This document shows, one piece after another, positions 32,743-44,639 of a DNA stretch of 64,000 nt; the first letter of the stretch is position 1, and every line of letters starts with the position of its first letter. Under the pieces are notes generated by a model that saw only the letters and a list, made by a program, of their open reading frames with translations, had not been told where the DNA came from and searched no databases. The position numbers and the translations under genes were made by a program. This DNA is from Chamaecyparis obtusa. Lineage: Eukaryota; Streptophyta; Pinopsida; Cupressales; Cupressaceae. The stretch covers positions 671,001-735,000 of the forward strand of contig BSBK01005648.1 of assembly GCA_027943335.1 (NCBI GenBank). The letters are read 5' to 3'.

Positions 32743-34330
32743 TTGACCAATATCCAGGGTCCAATTCTTGAACAACTCATCAATTCTGGTATTTATGAAG
32801 ATGACGGTCTCGGTAACTTTCAATTGAAAACTAGTTACATACCTCCTCCATCAACTCATGGAGGTAATCAGCAAACTCCTCCTCAATCTATCCCAGGGAG
32901 TCCAAAAAATCCTACCATGTCTCAAGCAGGGACAAACCATGGTTCTCTAGGAGGAAGATCCCAGGGACACCATTCTCAACATGATGCCGACCAAGAACCT
33001 ACACCCTCTGAAATCCTTCGATGTCAGAATGACAATGAATTCAAGAGAATGATGAGGCATTTCTTGAAAGCAAATAGAGAGACATACTTTTTACAATTAG
33101 CCCAGGAAGGAGCTAAAATTCCTCCCAACTTTAATGTTGAAAATATCATCACACATGAGGAAGAAACTCTGATGATGGCCATAATGAAATAGATGCATGC
33201 TATGCAAGTCAAACTGAATAAACTTGAGAAAGAGAAGGAACCCAAGGAATTCTCCATGGAGGCCCTTTGTCCTTTCCCTTTTGACAAAGACTTTTACATG
33301 CCACCATTCCCAAAAAGAGTGGAGATACCAAAGTATGACAAATATGATGGACACTCTGATCCTCAAGATCATGTCAGAGAGTTTTGTATGCAATCCATGG
33401 ACTTCATGCATGAACTGACCTATCTAATGCATCTCTTTCCTAGATCCCTGGGAGGAGCATCCATTCAGTGGTTTTCAAGATTGCCTCCTACGATCAAAAA
33501 TTTTGAGGAATTGATTAAATTGTTTTATCAACAATATTCCTACAATATTCAACATCTGATCACCATGATCAATATCTATAACCTCAAGCAATATCCAGGA
33601 GAACCATTCCTAACATTCCTCAAGAGGTGGCGAAAGAAGTTCTCTTTGTATGCTAGACCAATTCCCAAAATGGAGAAACTTGAAATCTTTATCAATAACC
33701 TTGTTCCAGAGCTCAACTATCCATTACAAATGCAAGATCATGTATCTTTTGATAAAATGGTGGATAATGCAATCAAGATTGAGAAAGTACTTGTCAAGAA
33801 AGGAGAAATCACACTTCAAAAGGACAAATATGAATCTGGATCTAGCTCAAAAGATAAAAACAAAAGCTAGAACAAGAACAAAGGAATTTTCATAGATGGC
33901 GTTGTTGACACTATCCATGCCCCATCAAAGGCACTAGCCTATAATCTCACTCTTGGCACCAAAGCCATTAAAGCTTCAGAGCAAAAATCTTCTGAACCAT
34001 CTCTAAAGAAGCTAGAATACAAACGCTGGGATAATAAATGAAAATTTACTCCTCTTGGAGAGTCTTTAGAATTAGCTATGAAAACCCTAATAGCTGATAA
34101 CATCATCTCTTTACCACTGATCTGACACTCTGATCTGAATCCAAAGCAACATTGGTGGAAAGATAATGAATTTTGTGCTTTCCATCAGAGTAAAGGCCAC
34201 AAAACTAATGGCTGCTTCCACTTGAGACATACCATTCAAGATTTGGCCGATCAAGGGGACATCACGATCAATAATCCTACAAGCAATAACAATCACATAG
34301 CATTTACATAACCATTTCCACAACATGGCA
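32743..34330 (+). pseudogene. Unit B gag, decayed
   Basis: An N-terminal Pro/Gln/Ser-rich region is followed by a TAG at 33190. The core runs 33193-33870: C-P-F-P-F-D-K-D, Y-D-G-H-S-D-P-Q-D-H, S-I-Q-W-F-S-R-L and P-G-E-P-F-L-T-F-L, typical of Tat-type Gag. A zinc-knuckle-like W-W-K-D-N-E-F-C-A-F-H with G-H-K-T-N-G-C lies at about 34150-34220. Stops at 33868, 34039 and beyond break it. It would form the particle shell. Confidence 0.82.
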
Positions 34331-34734
34331 AGGGAGTTTCAACTTCTCAGCCTAACATGGGGGAAAAAGTCAATAACGCTTACCCTGGAAACAATGTTGT
34401 CATCAATATGGTTGAACCATGTCTCTCTAAGAGCTGTAATGTCATCACAATTATGTGAAGAGACAGAGATCATTCCTCAACTAATGCAGTTACCAGATCA
34501 CAAGCTCAGGCTCATCTGAAAGGACGAACCCCAGATTCATCAAATGTCCCTAAGATACCTTTCAATCTTTCATCTACTTCCAAACAGAAGGTTGCTTCCA
34601 AATCTTCCAATCCAAAGGATACAAGGCCTACATCTTACAACATTTTCCAACAACTCTATCATACTAATGCCAAAATCTCTATGTTTGAGTTACTTTGAAT
34701 ATCTCCAGCTCACAGAGATGTCCTAGACAAAGCT

Positions 34735-35378
34735 TTGCTTGGCTCTAATGTTCTTGATGACCTAGATCTAGATAGGTTCCAGACTATGGTTGGTCATCTT
34801 ACGTCTCCACAATATATCTCCTTTTCAGAGGAAGATGACAACTCTTTGAGTCACCCACATAATCAGCCCTTGCACATAGAAGTCTTGATCCAGAACCGTA
34901 GAGTCAAATGTGTGTTGATAGATGGAGGCGTCGGCCTCATCATTTGTTCTTACAAATTAATCACACAGTTGGGATTCTCAAAAATGTCTATTGATCCTCA
35001 AAAAAGATAACCATAAAAGCCTATGATGAACAAGAAAGATCTTCTAAAGGCACCATTGTCTTACCCATCTGAGTGGGCCCAGTAATCAAAGATACCACAT
35101 GTCAGGTGCTTGATCTTCCTTTGGGTTATAATATACTTCTAGGGAGACCCTGGATACATGAAATGCAAGCTATTCCTTCTACATACCATCAATGCTTGAA
35201 ATTTCCCTATGAAGGAGTAGAGGTTACTACCCCAGTAGATCTAAGTACAACTTGCAATACATTGAAGGAAAGTGTCGATAAGCTTGTTCCCAATAACAAA
35301 GAATCTTTCGTCAAGCAACTAAATGTTGCTTCCACATCCAAGATGGAAGACATTGCTAAAGAGGTTAATATAAAATAA
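34735..35378 (+). pseudogene. Unit B aspartic protease, decayed
   Basis: C-V-L-I-D-G-G-V-G-L-I (about 34908-34940) is the active-site stretch, D-G-G being usual for Tat proteases, though the following Ser is Val here. [12 protein letters not shown] at about 35125-35160 is the conserved terminal motif. A frame break with a stop near 35008 separates the two halves. Confidence 0.78.
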
Positions 35379-35384
35379 AATGGG

Positions 35385-36297
35385 ATGGGAGAATACCTTA
35401 TAGAGCCAGTCTTGTCTTTGACATCTCTCCCAATCTCACCTAAGTCATATGGACAATCTTTGAAGCAGTCTAAATCAGAACCTAAGGAAACTATGGAAGC
35501 ATATAAAAACAATTTTGTAGCAGAACAAGTATCCAAGCAAGAATTTGAAGAGGATGAAGCTGTGCTATCATGGCTATATAGAGACGAACCTGAATCTCAA
35601 GTTGTTCAAACTAGTGACTCTACAGTATCCAAACTCCCTTCTAAGTTGTATGGTCTAGGAGATAAATTAATAGCTAAGATGGGATATTCAGGTAAAGGAC
35701 CTCTAGGAATCAGAGGAAAAGGTCTTGAGGTACCTCTCCCACATACTGGTAGAGAAAATAAAAACAAAGTTGGCTTAGGATTTAAGAAGAAACCATATCA
35801 CCTCAAAGGTAATTGTTCCCATGTCATAGAGCAGATCGCACCAGGAGAACCTCTTCTTAAGAAAGAAGAAATAGAGCCATCAGATAGTGATTTAGATAGC
35901 TCAAAACTCATCCCCTATGAAAAATTGCCTAAGGAAATCAAAGACCTTCTTGATGATAAAGATGATCTAATCAAAAGAATTAATGTGGTAGAAACACAAG
36001 AACCTACCATCAATCAAGAGATGGTTGCACCACAAGAACCAGCTGATCTTGAAGGCGATCAAATTGATCAAGAGGAAGGTGGTAGTTATTCTGACACTTA
36101 TTCCCATGAATATGAATTCAAATCAGAGACTGAGGGTAACCCCTCTTGGGGTATTCATCCTGACTTCACACATATCCTAAGATTTCCTAGAGATCCTGAA
36201 TCAAAAGCTGAGTCAAATGACTATGAATGGGGAGCCATTCCAGAGGAAGATGAGCTTATCACAAAGAAATATATTGATGTTATTCACCAATATGTAC
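35385..36297 (+). pseudogene. Unit B G-patch-containing region between protease and RT
   Basis: The frame stays open from 35385 for over 300 codons. Residues about 90-133 form a G-patch: L-I-A-K-M-G-Y-S-G-K-G-P-L-G, G-K-G-L-E-V-P-L, then G-L-G-F-K-K. G-patch modules bind nucleic acid or partner helicases; betaretroviral proteases also carry one. An acidic Glu/Asp-rich tail follows (from about residue 155). The frame is cut at 36297 by a solo LTR, so the native C-terminus is lost here. Its role in this element is inferred. Confidence 0.7.
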
Positions 36298-37024
36298 TGT
36301 TGGAAACAATTGTCTGAAGGAAATTGCTACTCAATTATGTATTGTCTTTGATGTCACACTATGTCATAGTTCACAGCAATCTGCTTCTACCGAGCTCAGT
36401 CGGTCTGCCAGACAGGGATATTAGTGCTTACCGAGTCCACTCGGTTATCGAAGAAAAGCAGTGTTTACCGAGTTCACTCGGTTTCCGAAGAAAGTCTAGT
36501 ATTTACCGAGTTCACTCGATTGCCGAAGAAAGTCTAGTATTTACCGAGTTCACTAGGTTGCCGAAGAAAGTTAGTATTTACCGAGTTCAGTCGGTTATCA
36601 AAGGTAAAGGATTGTTGGTGTTTACCGAGTTCCCTCGATCTCCGAAAAATTATAAAAGATATGGTCACCGAGCACTGTCAGCCCTTGAAGGATTTTTTTT
36701 TTGCAAATAGAGTTTACTTGATTCAGCCGACTGTTATGCTAAATAATGTCGATTTGACTAATCCAAAATCATATAAATAAAAGGTCAAATGTGAAAAATA
36801 AACAATACACAGCAGAAGATTTACAGAAGAAAAGAAGGAAAGATAATATTGCTAATACTTTCTGCATCTTCAAAGTTACTGCAATCTATTTACCGAGTGC
36901 TAAAACAGACAACATTGTTAAGATATCTTAAAGGATCTGCAAAGAATTAATCAAGAAGTGTTTTTATGGTTGACTGATTCACCCCCCCCTCTCAGTCACT
37001 TCATCCATATTCCATCAACCCAAC
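36298..37024 (+). repeat. Solo copia-like LTR inserted in unit B
   Basis: It starts TGTTGGAAACAATTG, the style of F's LTR start, and carries GATTCACCCCCCCCTCTCAG near its end (about 36979-36998). It has no coding content and breaks B's frame after H-Q-Y-V; the frame resumes near 37027 (G-L-E-K-N-N-E). The exact right edge and target duplication are unresolved (left flank TGTAC, right flank TAGGT). Confidence 0.7.
36429..36640 (+). repeat. 37-38-bp minisatellite with ACCGAG...CTCGGT palindromes
   Basis: Six units start at 36429, 36466, 36504, 36542, 36579 and 36623. The best unit holds ACCGAGTTCACTCGGT, an inverted repeat with 7-bp arms, followed by TGCCGAAGAAAG. It lies in the promoter-proximal part of the solo LTR. 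Confidence 0.85.
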
Positions 37025-37573
37025 ATAGGTCTAGAGAAAAATAATGAGCTTAACGTGTCTGATCCACCTATAGTTGAAGAGGACTCCCACGATGACATTG
37101 AGCCTATTCATGAATTGAACATTTTGAGTTGTAATATCACCTTTGAACTTGAGTGTCGGGTTAGGACCAGTGATGAAACATCCATATTCATGAATACCAT
37201 ATCCCAAGCCTCTCCTTCTTTGACTATCCAACGTCCTGACCTTATCGACCGAACTTCCATGAATCCGAGCCATTGTGTTTAAACCTTTCCCAATGACTAT
37301 GCCCTTAATTGTTACCTTAATGCAGTTGAGCCTATGAGGAATTCCATCAGTGAACTGAGTGTCAGCATGACTGAGTCAGACATCAAATATCTTAGTCAAA
37401 AGAATAAAAATAAAAAGAAGAAGAGTTTTGAGGGTGAAAACCACTTTGTGGCAGTCTCAGAACCTACAAAAGTAAAAAGAAAAGATGTATCCAAAGGTAA
37501 AAACCTCTCTGAGGCACCTAAGGATGAGATATTTGATGTCCTTCTGAGTCATTCATAAGACAGATCTCCAGCT
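37025..37573 (+). pseudogene. Unit B linker before RT
   Basis: The pol frame resumes after the solo LTR with acidic and then Lys-rich stretches. Stops occur near 37279 and 37556. No domain is visible; by position it is the protease/G-patch to RT spacer. Confidence 0.5.
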
Positions 37574-38728
37574 TTGATTGAGCCCACTCAATCCATCAAT
37601 TTGGGTATAATAGATGAACCACAATTGGTACATGTAGCACAATCCTTATCAGAAGAAGAGAAACAAAAATTCACTACATTCTTAACAGCAAAGAAGATTA
37701 ACTTTTCATGGAAGTATTCAGATATGCCAGGACTAGATCCAAATCTTATCATGCACCATCTATCCATTGCTCCTGGAGTAAAACCTGTGAAGCAAAAATT
37801 GAGAAAAATGCATCCTCATGTTGCACTTCTAGTCAAAGTTGAGTTGGAGAAACTCCTAAAAGTTGGATTCATCCGTGTCATCAACTATGCTGAGTGGATC
37901 TGCAACATTGTACCTATTTCAAAACTAGATGGTTCAATTAGAGTGTGCACAAACTTTAGAGATGTGAATAGAGCATGCCCTAAGGATGATTTTCCACTAC
38001 CTAACATTGATATGATAGTGGACATGACTGCAGGCTACAAGATGTATTCCTTAATGGATGGCTTTTCTAGATACAACCAAATCAAAATTTCTCTAGAAGA
38101 CCAAGAGAAAACTGCTTTCACATGTGCGTGGGGAACCTTCTATTGGAATGTTATGCCATTCGGATTCAAAAATGTTGGAGCTACATATCAAAGAGAAATG
38201 ACATCTATTTTTCATGATATGATGCATAGAACAATGGAGGATTATGTTGATGATACCTTAGCAAAATCAATGATCAGAACAAAACATCTAACTGACTTGA
38301 GCATGATCCTAGATAGAATGGAAAATTTTAGTCTCCAACTAAATCCTAAGAAGTGTGCTTTTCGTGTCACTTCTGGAAAACTCTTAGGATACATATTTTC
38401 AAAGAAAGGTATTGAAGTTGATCCGGCTAAAGTAAAATCTATCATAGAGATGCAACCTCCCAAGAATATCAGTCAAATGAGAACTTTGCAAGGGAGAGTA
38501 CAATCCATTAGAAGTTTCATATCACAGCTTGCTGACATATCACAACCTTTCACAAAGACATTACATAAAGGTGTGACCTTTGCATGGAATGGAGAATGTG
38601 AAAATAATTTTGACCATATCAAGAATTATCTCTCAAATCCTCCTATCTTGATGCCTCCTATTCATGGGAAGCCATTGATATTATATGTCTCTGCAATAGA
38701 TACATCACTAGGGGCATTACTAGCATAG
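37574..38728 (+). pseudogene. Unit B reverse transcriptase (long open frame)
   Basis: A 384-codon open frame carries the full RT core. It has D-G-S-I-R-V-C-T-N-F-R-D, then L-M-D-G-F-S-R-Y-N-Q (first catalytic Asp), M-P-F-G-F-K-N-V-G-A-T-Y, Y-V-D-D at residues 224-227, L-N-P-K-K-C and L-G-Y-I-F-S-K-K-G. Residue T in C-T-N-F-R-D replaces the common V-D pair, so activity is doubtful even though the frame is open. It ends at a TAG in L-L-A-stop-H-D-E, an expected Gln. Confidence 0.88.
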
Positions 38729-39060
38729 CATGATGAGAACAAGAAAGAAAGAGCCATCTACTACATCAACAGAACTTTAGTGGCCTATGAGAAGAACTAC
38801 TCAATGATTGAGAAGGCTTGTCTAGCTGTGATCTTTGCATCACAGAAACTAAGACATTACATGTTAGCTCATACCACTCATTTGGTAGCAAAAATTGATC
38901 CACTAAAGTACCTACTAAGCAAAGCTTCCCTCACAGGTAGACTCACTAAATGGGTCATGCTATTGAGTGAATTTGACATCGAATATGTTGAGAGAAAAGC
39001 TATCAAAGGATAAGTCATTGCTAATCAATTAGCTGAAGCACCACTGTTTGATGATACACC
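38729..39060 (+). pseudogene. Unit B RNase H (classical)
   Basis: It continues the RT frame past the TAG: R-A-I-Y-Y-I-N-R-T-L, N-Y-S-M-I-E-K-A-C-L-A, then L-R-H-Y-M-L and L-T-K-W-V-M-L-L-S-E-F-D-I-E-Y. This matches the RNase H tail of gypsy RT. A TAA near 39011 stands at an expected Gln. Confidence 0.78.
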
Positions 39061-39679
39061 AATGCAAATGGAATTTCCCGATTCCTCTATCATGCACATC
39101 TCTTCTAGAGAATGGCAATTGTTCTTTGATGGCTCCTACACATAGAATGGATCTGGAGAAGGCATATTTTTCATCACTCCTCAAGGATACTCGATACCCA
39201 AAGCATTCAGATTAAAGTTTCCTTGCACAAATAATATTGCTAAATATGAGGCACTTCTCAATGGTATGAAAATGGCAATACAGTGGAGAGTTACAGAGAT
39301 ACACATTCATGGAGACTCATAACTGGTTATCCACCAAGTCAATGATGTGTACCAAACCAAAGATGAAAAGCTCATTCCTTACAAGAAAATGGTAGATGAT
39401 TTAAAGAAATACTTCATATCTATCACATTTGAGAAAATACCTAGAATGAAGAATAAGGCTGTCGATGTGATGGCGACATTATCTACTCTCTTGCAGCAGC
39501 TCAAACATGAGCTACACTATGAGTTCCTGGTGGAAGCCCTATCCTATCTTGCATATGACTCCCTTGAAACCCGCATGATCTGCATTGTTGTAGGTTATGA
39601 TTCATCCCACTACAAAAATCTGTTCTCCTATCTTGATGACCAAATCATTCCTGATTCTTTTAACCATTTTGAGAAATGA
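39061..39679 (+). pseudogene. Unit B archaeal-type RNase H plus spacer
   Basis: W-Q-L-F-F-D-G-S-Y-T (first Asp), G-E-G-I-F-F-I-T-P-Q-G, T-N-N-I-A-K-Y-E-A-L-L-N-G-M (Glu box with E to K next to it), and H-G-D-S followed by a stop and L-V-I-H-Q. Here it lies after the classical RNase H and before integrase, the usual Tat order. G1 in this same window has it before RT. Stops are at about 39144 (TAG) and 39319 (TAA). Confidence 0.8.
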
Positions 39680-40864
39680 AACCTTATCCGCTCCACATCC
39701 TGATATGTCATCATTGGTAATGACCTGTACAAACGAGGTCTAGATGGTACACTGCTTAGATGTTTAGAATGGGAAGAGTCTCAACATGCATTAGAGGAAG
39801 TCCACGAGGGTATATGTGGGTCACACTCGAACGATTTAACGTTAGCTCAAAAACTTATTAGGGCTGGGTACTATTGGCCTGAAATGGAGAAAGAGGCTAT
39901 TAAATTTGCTAAAAACTATCAACAGTGTCAAGTACATGGAAACTTGATTCATGCTCCAGGGAGGGATCTAATTCCCTTTACTACACAATGGCCTTTTCAA
40001 CAATGGGCTTTTGATCTCATAGGTGCTATCCATCCACACTCTTCTAATGGACATACCCATATAATCACAACTACAGATTATTTTACAAAATGGGTAGAAG
40101 CGGTTCCTCTAACACAAGCAATGGGGAAACAGATCTCTATGTTCATCTTGAACTACATCATTTGTAGATATGGGATTCCTCACTCTATAATCATAGATAA
40201 TGGGGGACAATTCAAAAACAAGGATCTAGATGACTTATGTGCTAAATTCAAGATCACTCAACATTGGTCATCTATATACTATCCCCAAGGGAATGGACAA
40301 GCTGAGGCTTCAAACAAAAATCTCTTGAAAATCTTACACAGAATAGTTAATAAAATAGGAAGAGACTGGCATCTCATGATCAATCTAGCTCTTTGGGCCT
40401 ACAGAACAAGTATCAGAATGCCTACTGGGGCTACTCCTTTCACTTTAGTTTATGGGTCTGAAGCGGTACTACCTATTGAGGTTGAAATCCCATCACTCAG
40501 AATCAGAATGCATGGTCTAGTAACTGATGATGACTACAGAGTGTCTAGGTTGCAAGAACTTGAACTACTAGATGAGCATAGACAAGTAGCATATGATCAT
40601 CTCAGAGTATATCAAAAGAGAATGTCTAGAGCTTACAACAAGAAAGTCAGACACAAAGAATTTTAGGTTGGTGATCTAGTCTTGAGAGAAAATCCTAAAA
40701 ATCAATCACATCGAGAACGCAAGGGGAAGTTTGAACCCAACTGGCTGGGTCCCTTTGTCATCACTGCTTCTTTTGGCTTTGGTGCCTATCAACTCTCAAT
40801 GACTGAAGGAGAACAGCTCCAAGAACCAATCAACGTTCTCCATCTGAAGAAATTCTACACCTAA
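39680..40864 (+). pseudogene. Unit B integrase, nearly complete
   Basis: The zinc domain has H-E-G-I-C-G-S-H and N-Y-Q-Q-C-Q: the first Cys of the C-x-x-C pair is Tyr. The core has A-F-D-L-I-G (D), I-I-D-N-G-G-Q-F (D) and G-Q-A-E-A-S-N-K (E), in an open frame from 39884 to 40666. The C-terminal part resumes after a TAG at about 40665 and ends with W-L-G-P-F-V-I and L-H-L-K-K-F-Y. The loss of a zinc ligand and the stop argue against function. Confidence 0.86.
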
Positions 40865-43232
40865 GGCATTTAGTCTATGGTAAAATGTCCTAAAAAATCT
40901 TAAAAATTGGAAAAAGTCCTGAAAAAAATGACCATCTTGGTGAAAACCTAGCAATAGGCACCTTGATGATTCACAAGAAAAAGTAAAAAATATCAAAAAT
41001 TAAAAAAAATTGAAAAATGAAAAATACAAAAAAAATGAGAAAAAGAAAAAGTGCCTTGGTGAAAACCTGGAAACAGGCACCTTGGTATAAAAAATAGAAT
41101 CTTTGCCAAGATGGTGAAAACCTAGCAAACGGGTGCCACTTATTTCAAAATGCTCCATCTATCAGCGCAATCTTGGTCTTTCCCAGCTTTCAATTTTTCT
41201 TTAGTTTGTCCATATCTCCCTGTTTGTTTCTACATTTGCAGTTTTCAATAAGTCGGTCTGTACACCACTCAGCTCAAGCGTCTGTATCCTATCAATGCTT
41301 AACACTTGGGGGCAATCAATGTCATATCCTATGGTCTCCAATGTATCTTAGATGTGTCATATCCAATCAAGAGTCTTTTGAAGCTTCATTTGAGTCAGTC
41401 AAGTCTGTCTCGTCTCCATAAAGGATTTTGCATCTACAACAACAATCAATCACAAATTGAAAACAATCTATGCTTTTTTTACATGTGTTTATCTCCTTGT
41501 ATGCTTACTGATTCGCATTGAGATTTTTGCATATTATGTCCCTTCGAGCTCTTCGATGATGGCCTTTATAGGATTTAGAGAGTGATGACTGGGGACATAA
41601 TCTTTTCTTTGTTTTCTTCTTATATGTGAAAATCTAACAACTTTAGAAATTCCAGATTGAAATGGTGTTCAACTATAAGAGCCTCTATCTTGAATTGGAT
41701 GGCCATGCGTACCTTGACCATTGATACCTAGAAAATTCAAGGAAGTTTGATATAACTATTATCCTTTTGAGTGAGTTCTTTCTCCTACTGTGAAACACAA
41801 TCTTGCCTAAGCATGTGAATGATAAATGGTCACTACGGGTAATTCACATTGGATTTAGAATGATCTCTTGACTGTTTGATGTGTTTGTCACCGCAAGGCG
41901 TATTCTAGTCATCATGATGTTTATGTTTTGATGCCTATACAAATTGCTATATCAAAATGGACATGATATTCAAGTCATCCTGGGATTTATTCCTTGGTGC
42001 TTATATCTAATCTGACATTCTAAAAATAAAATCAATATTCATATATCCATGATTGTTGACCAGTGGGTGTTGTATTGATTCTTGCGCATACAAATTGATA
42101 TTCATATGTCTATGGTTTCATAGCTAGTGGGCATTGAATTGATTTATCCAGTTACCTAAAAGTTCAATGATGATAACAAATCGACACATGATCAGTGACT
42201 AGGTCCTAGGTCTTAGGTTGCATTTCATTTTGCATGTCTCTTTGCATTTTGCATGTTGCATGATCCCACAATGGCTAAATGAACTTCAATGCTTAAACGA
42301 TTCTTCAAATCACATCTTCAAATCTAACAAGAGCCAAATCTCACATGAAGGTTCCTCCAATGAAACAGAAAGTAGAATCCTTTTTAGAGATCAACATCAA
42401 AATCTGAGATCATTCATATTATTCACTGCTTGCATAATCAACCTTCAATCATCATAGTAGAAATCCATTTTTCAACGTAACTGATTATCTTCCATCAAAC
42501 TCTTAAAATTTCAACTATGGTCAACTCATGGTTTAACCTAGTCAAACTTGGTCTCCAGGACCTCCAAATGATGTAGAATGCATTCTCAAACATGTACAAC
42601 CACTTCTCAAATCAATTAACATGCTTCTAAACTATAACGCTAACTTTTCTTGTTAGATTTCCATTTTAATCTCGAAGGGGGCATGGTATTGCACATCATT
42701 CAAGTCTGTAAATCTAATTTTATCTGGAATTTGTTATCTTTCATCAATAATCAAGACAACAACCATGTCTAGTTGTTGATTCATCAAAAGTCCTCATCGC
42801 TTGGGGCAAATCTATCATCTCTTGGGGCATATCAGATTCATCGACATCCATATCAATCTGGTATTCTCCTAATCTTGTAAACTGTATCAGCTTTTCACAA
42901 TCATCAGTTCATCAGTGTTATTTCTTTGGTTCTTCGGCAACAGAAGGGTTCAGATGTGATACCTCTATCATGGTTCTCCTAAGAAAATCGATTCTAGAAT
43001 CAGTCACTCACTTCTTGGCAATCCTAAGGTTTGGAATCAGGCATTTTGGCACTCTTTCACAATCATCGGTTTATCACTGCTATAGTGAACATTATCTTTG
43101 GTCATTCATGACCTAATATCTCCATATCTTTCAATCGGTTTCTATCTTGGAATTAGTTTATCTTTTGAATCAGTTTCATATCTTTATCAAACACAGACTA
43201 TCTTTGAACCACTGCGCTTCCCACAGTAATTC
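40865..43232 (+). other. Unit B 3' noncoding region
   Basis: Collinear with A (10388-12770) and C (25983-28286), with no conserved coding frame. GGTGAAAACC repeats lie at about 40938, 41059 and 41114, and paired tandem duplications at about 41892-42145. Confidence 0.7.
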
Positions 43233-43246
43233 AAAGAGGGGCAAAA
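43233..43246 (+). other. Polypurine tract of unit B
   Basis: AAAGAGGGGCAAAA directly before LTR 3. Confidence 0.85.
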
Positions 43247-44543
43247 TGTAATACCCCAAAAATGGGCTATAAGCTCATTAACCTCCTACATCTACAAATC
43301 GAACAAAATCAACATCAAAGTCCCAATATAAGGCACATCTAAACATCATCGAATCATAATTGATTATCTTAAATCCTGCATCAGGGAATATTCCTAGTAA
43401 TATTCCTAATTATCTTAATTATCTTGAATTTAATGATTATTTGGCGATAAATCACATTTATCCTAAGTTTGATTAATTGAATATTTTCATATATAATTAA
43501 TTAGATTTAATATCTTGCCACTTAATTGTGTAATTAAATATAATTCTATCTATTATTAATTGTATTATTTAATTTTGACAATAAATCCAATATCCTATGA
43601 ATAATTGATTAAATTCTTATTTAATTGATTAAAGCAAGTTGTCATTATTTAATAATATAATTTTTAATAAAAGTTTGATAAAATAGTTAATTAACCCATA
43701 AATTAATTATTTTATTTCAAAAATCAGTTATGTTGAGAATAAATCACTTTATTTATTTATTAAATCATAATTATCCATGTGCACATTCAAGGACCAGTTA
43801 AACTCAAATTGGAAAATCAATGCAAGTTGTTAGCTTTTTGAAACTCAACATCTTTTTGAGTTTTAAAGTTGATCTAAACTTCTAATTCGAGTTCAACTGT
43901 GCTTTTGCATGATTTTTGTGACTTAATTATCTATTATTTAAAAATAACTCAAAAATCAACCTTAGTTATTTGAGTGATTTATGGCTTTCTTTCATGCACC
44001 TCCAAAGCCCTGGATTTCTATAAAATCAAGGCTCAGCTCTTCACAATTCATCTCTCATATCTTAGGAATTTTCATACTTACGCTGCCAGGATCAATTCAA
44101 GAGTTGCACAATCACACTGGAGAATTGGAATTGGAGGATCAAAAGCTTATTGCGAATCAAGGCTATTGTGAGATCAATCTTGTTTTTGCATTCATATTTC
44201 ATATCATTGTTAGATAGATCAATTTATAGCATATCAATTTCATCTAGCATAATTTCATATCAGATTCATATCATTCTTATTGCATCATAAAAAATAAAAA
44301 TAAAATAGATTAATTGCATTCAATTTCATATCTAGATCAATTGGATTCAAATCCTTCATTTAGGTGTCGTCAAGGTCACTAATCTCGATTACAATCTAAG
44401 AACATCAATCTTGCACCTATTAGAAGGTAGTAAATCGCTTGTTTAGATTAGATTTCAATTTTGCACGATTTTGATTATAGCTAACCTCTAATGTTTTATT
44501 GAAGTGTTGTGTCTATAGATCAGCTACAATTTTCACACACACA
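43247..44543 (+). repeat. LTR 3 of the compound (B 3' LTR)
   Basis: 1297 bp, TGTAATACCCC to CACACACACA, with TATAAAA at 44019. It lacks the scrambled insert of LTR 2, so that insert arose after or outside the last B transposition, or LTR 2 and LTR 3 have different origins. Confidence 0.92.
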
Positions 44544-44639
44544 ATTTGATGATTCAAGTCTTTGCAAGTTAAGATGAAATTAGCTAAATATATGACTAAT
44601 TTTGACTAAACTAATAATATGACTAATTTAGCAAAGGTA

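Larger units (their letters stand above)
25088..44543 (+). mobile_element. Compound Tat-like element C-B: LTR-internal-LTR-internal-LTR
   Basis: Three LTRs of one family lie in direct order (25088-25971 truncated, 28301-29802, 43247-44543). A polypurine tract directly abuts the second and third, and a primer site directly follows the first and second. There is no target duplication between units. Unit C has lost everything between the primer site and the 3' noncoding region. Unit B is the most complete member of the family here. The shared middle LTR indicates recombination between LTRs rather than independent insertions. Confidence 0.88.

Noticed and set aside
33024..33411. Minus-strand frames over B gag
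   Set aside because: Shadows of gag with no motif.
36293..37029. Exact target duplication for the solo LTR in B
   Set aside because: TGTAC on the left and TAGGT on the right do not match; no alternative boundary gave a convincing pair.
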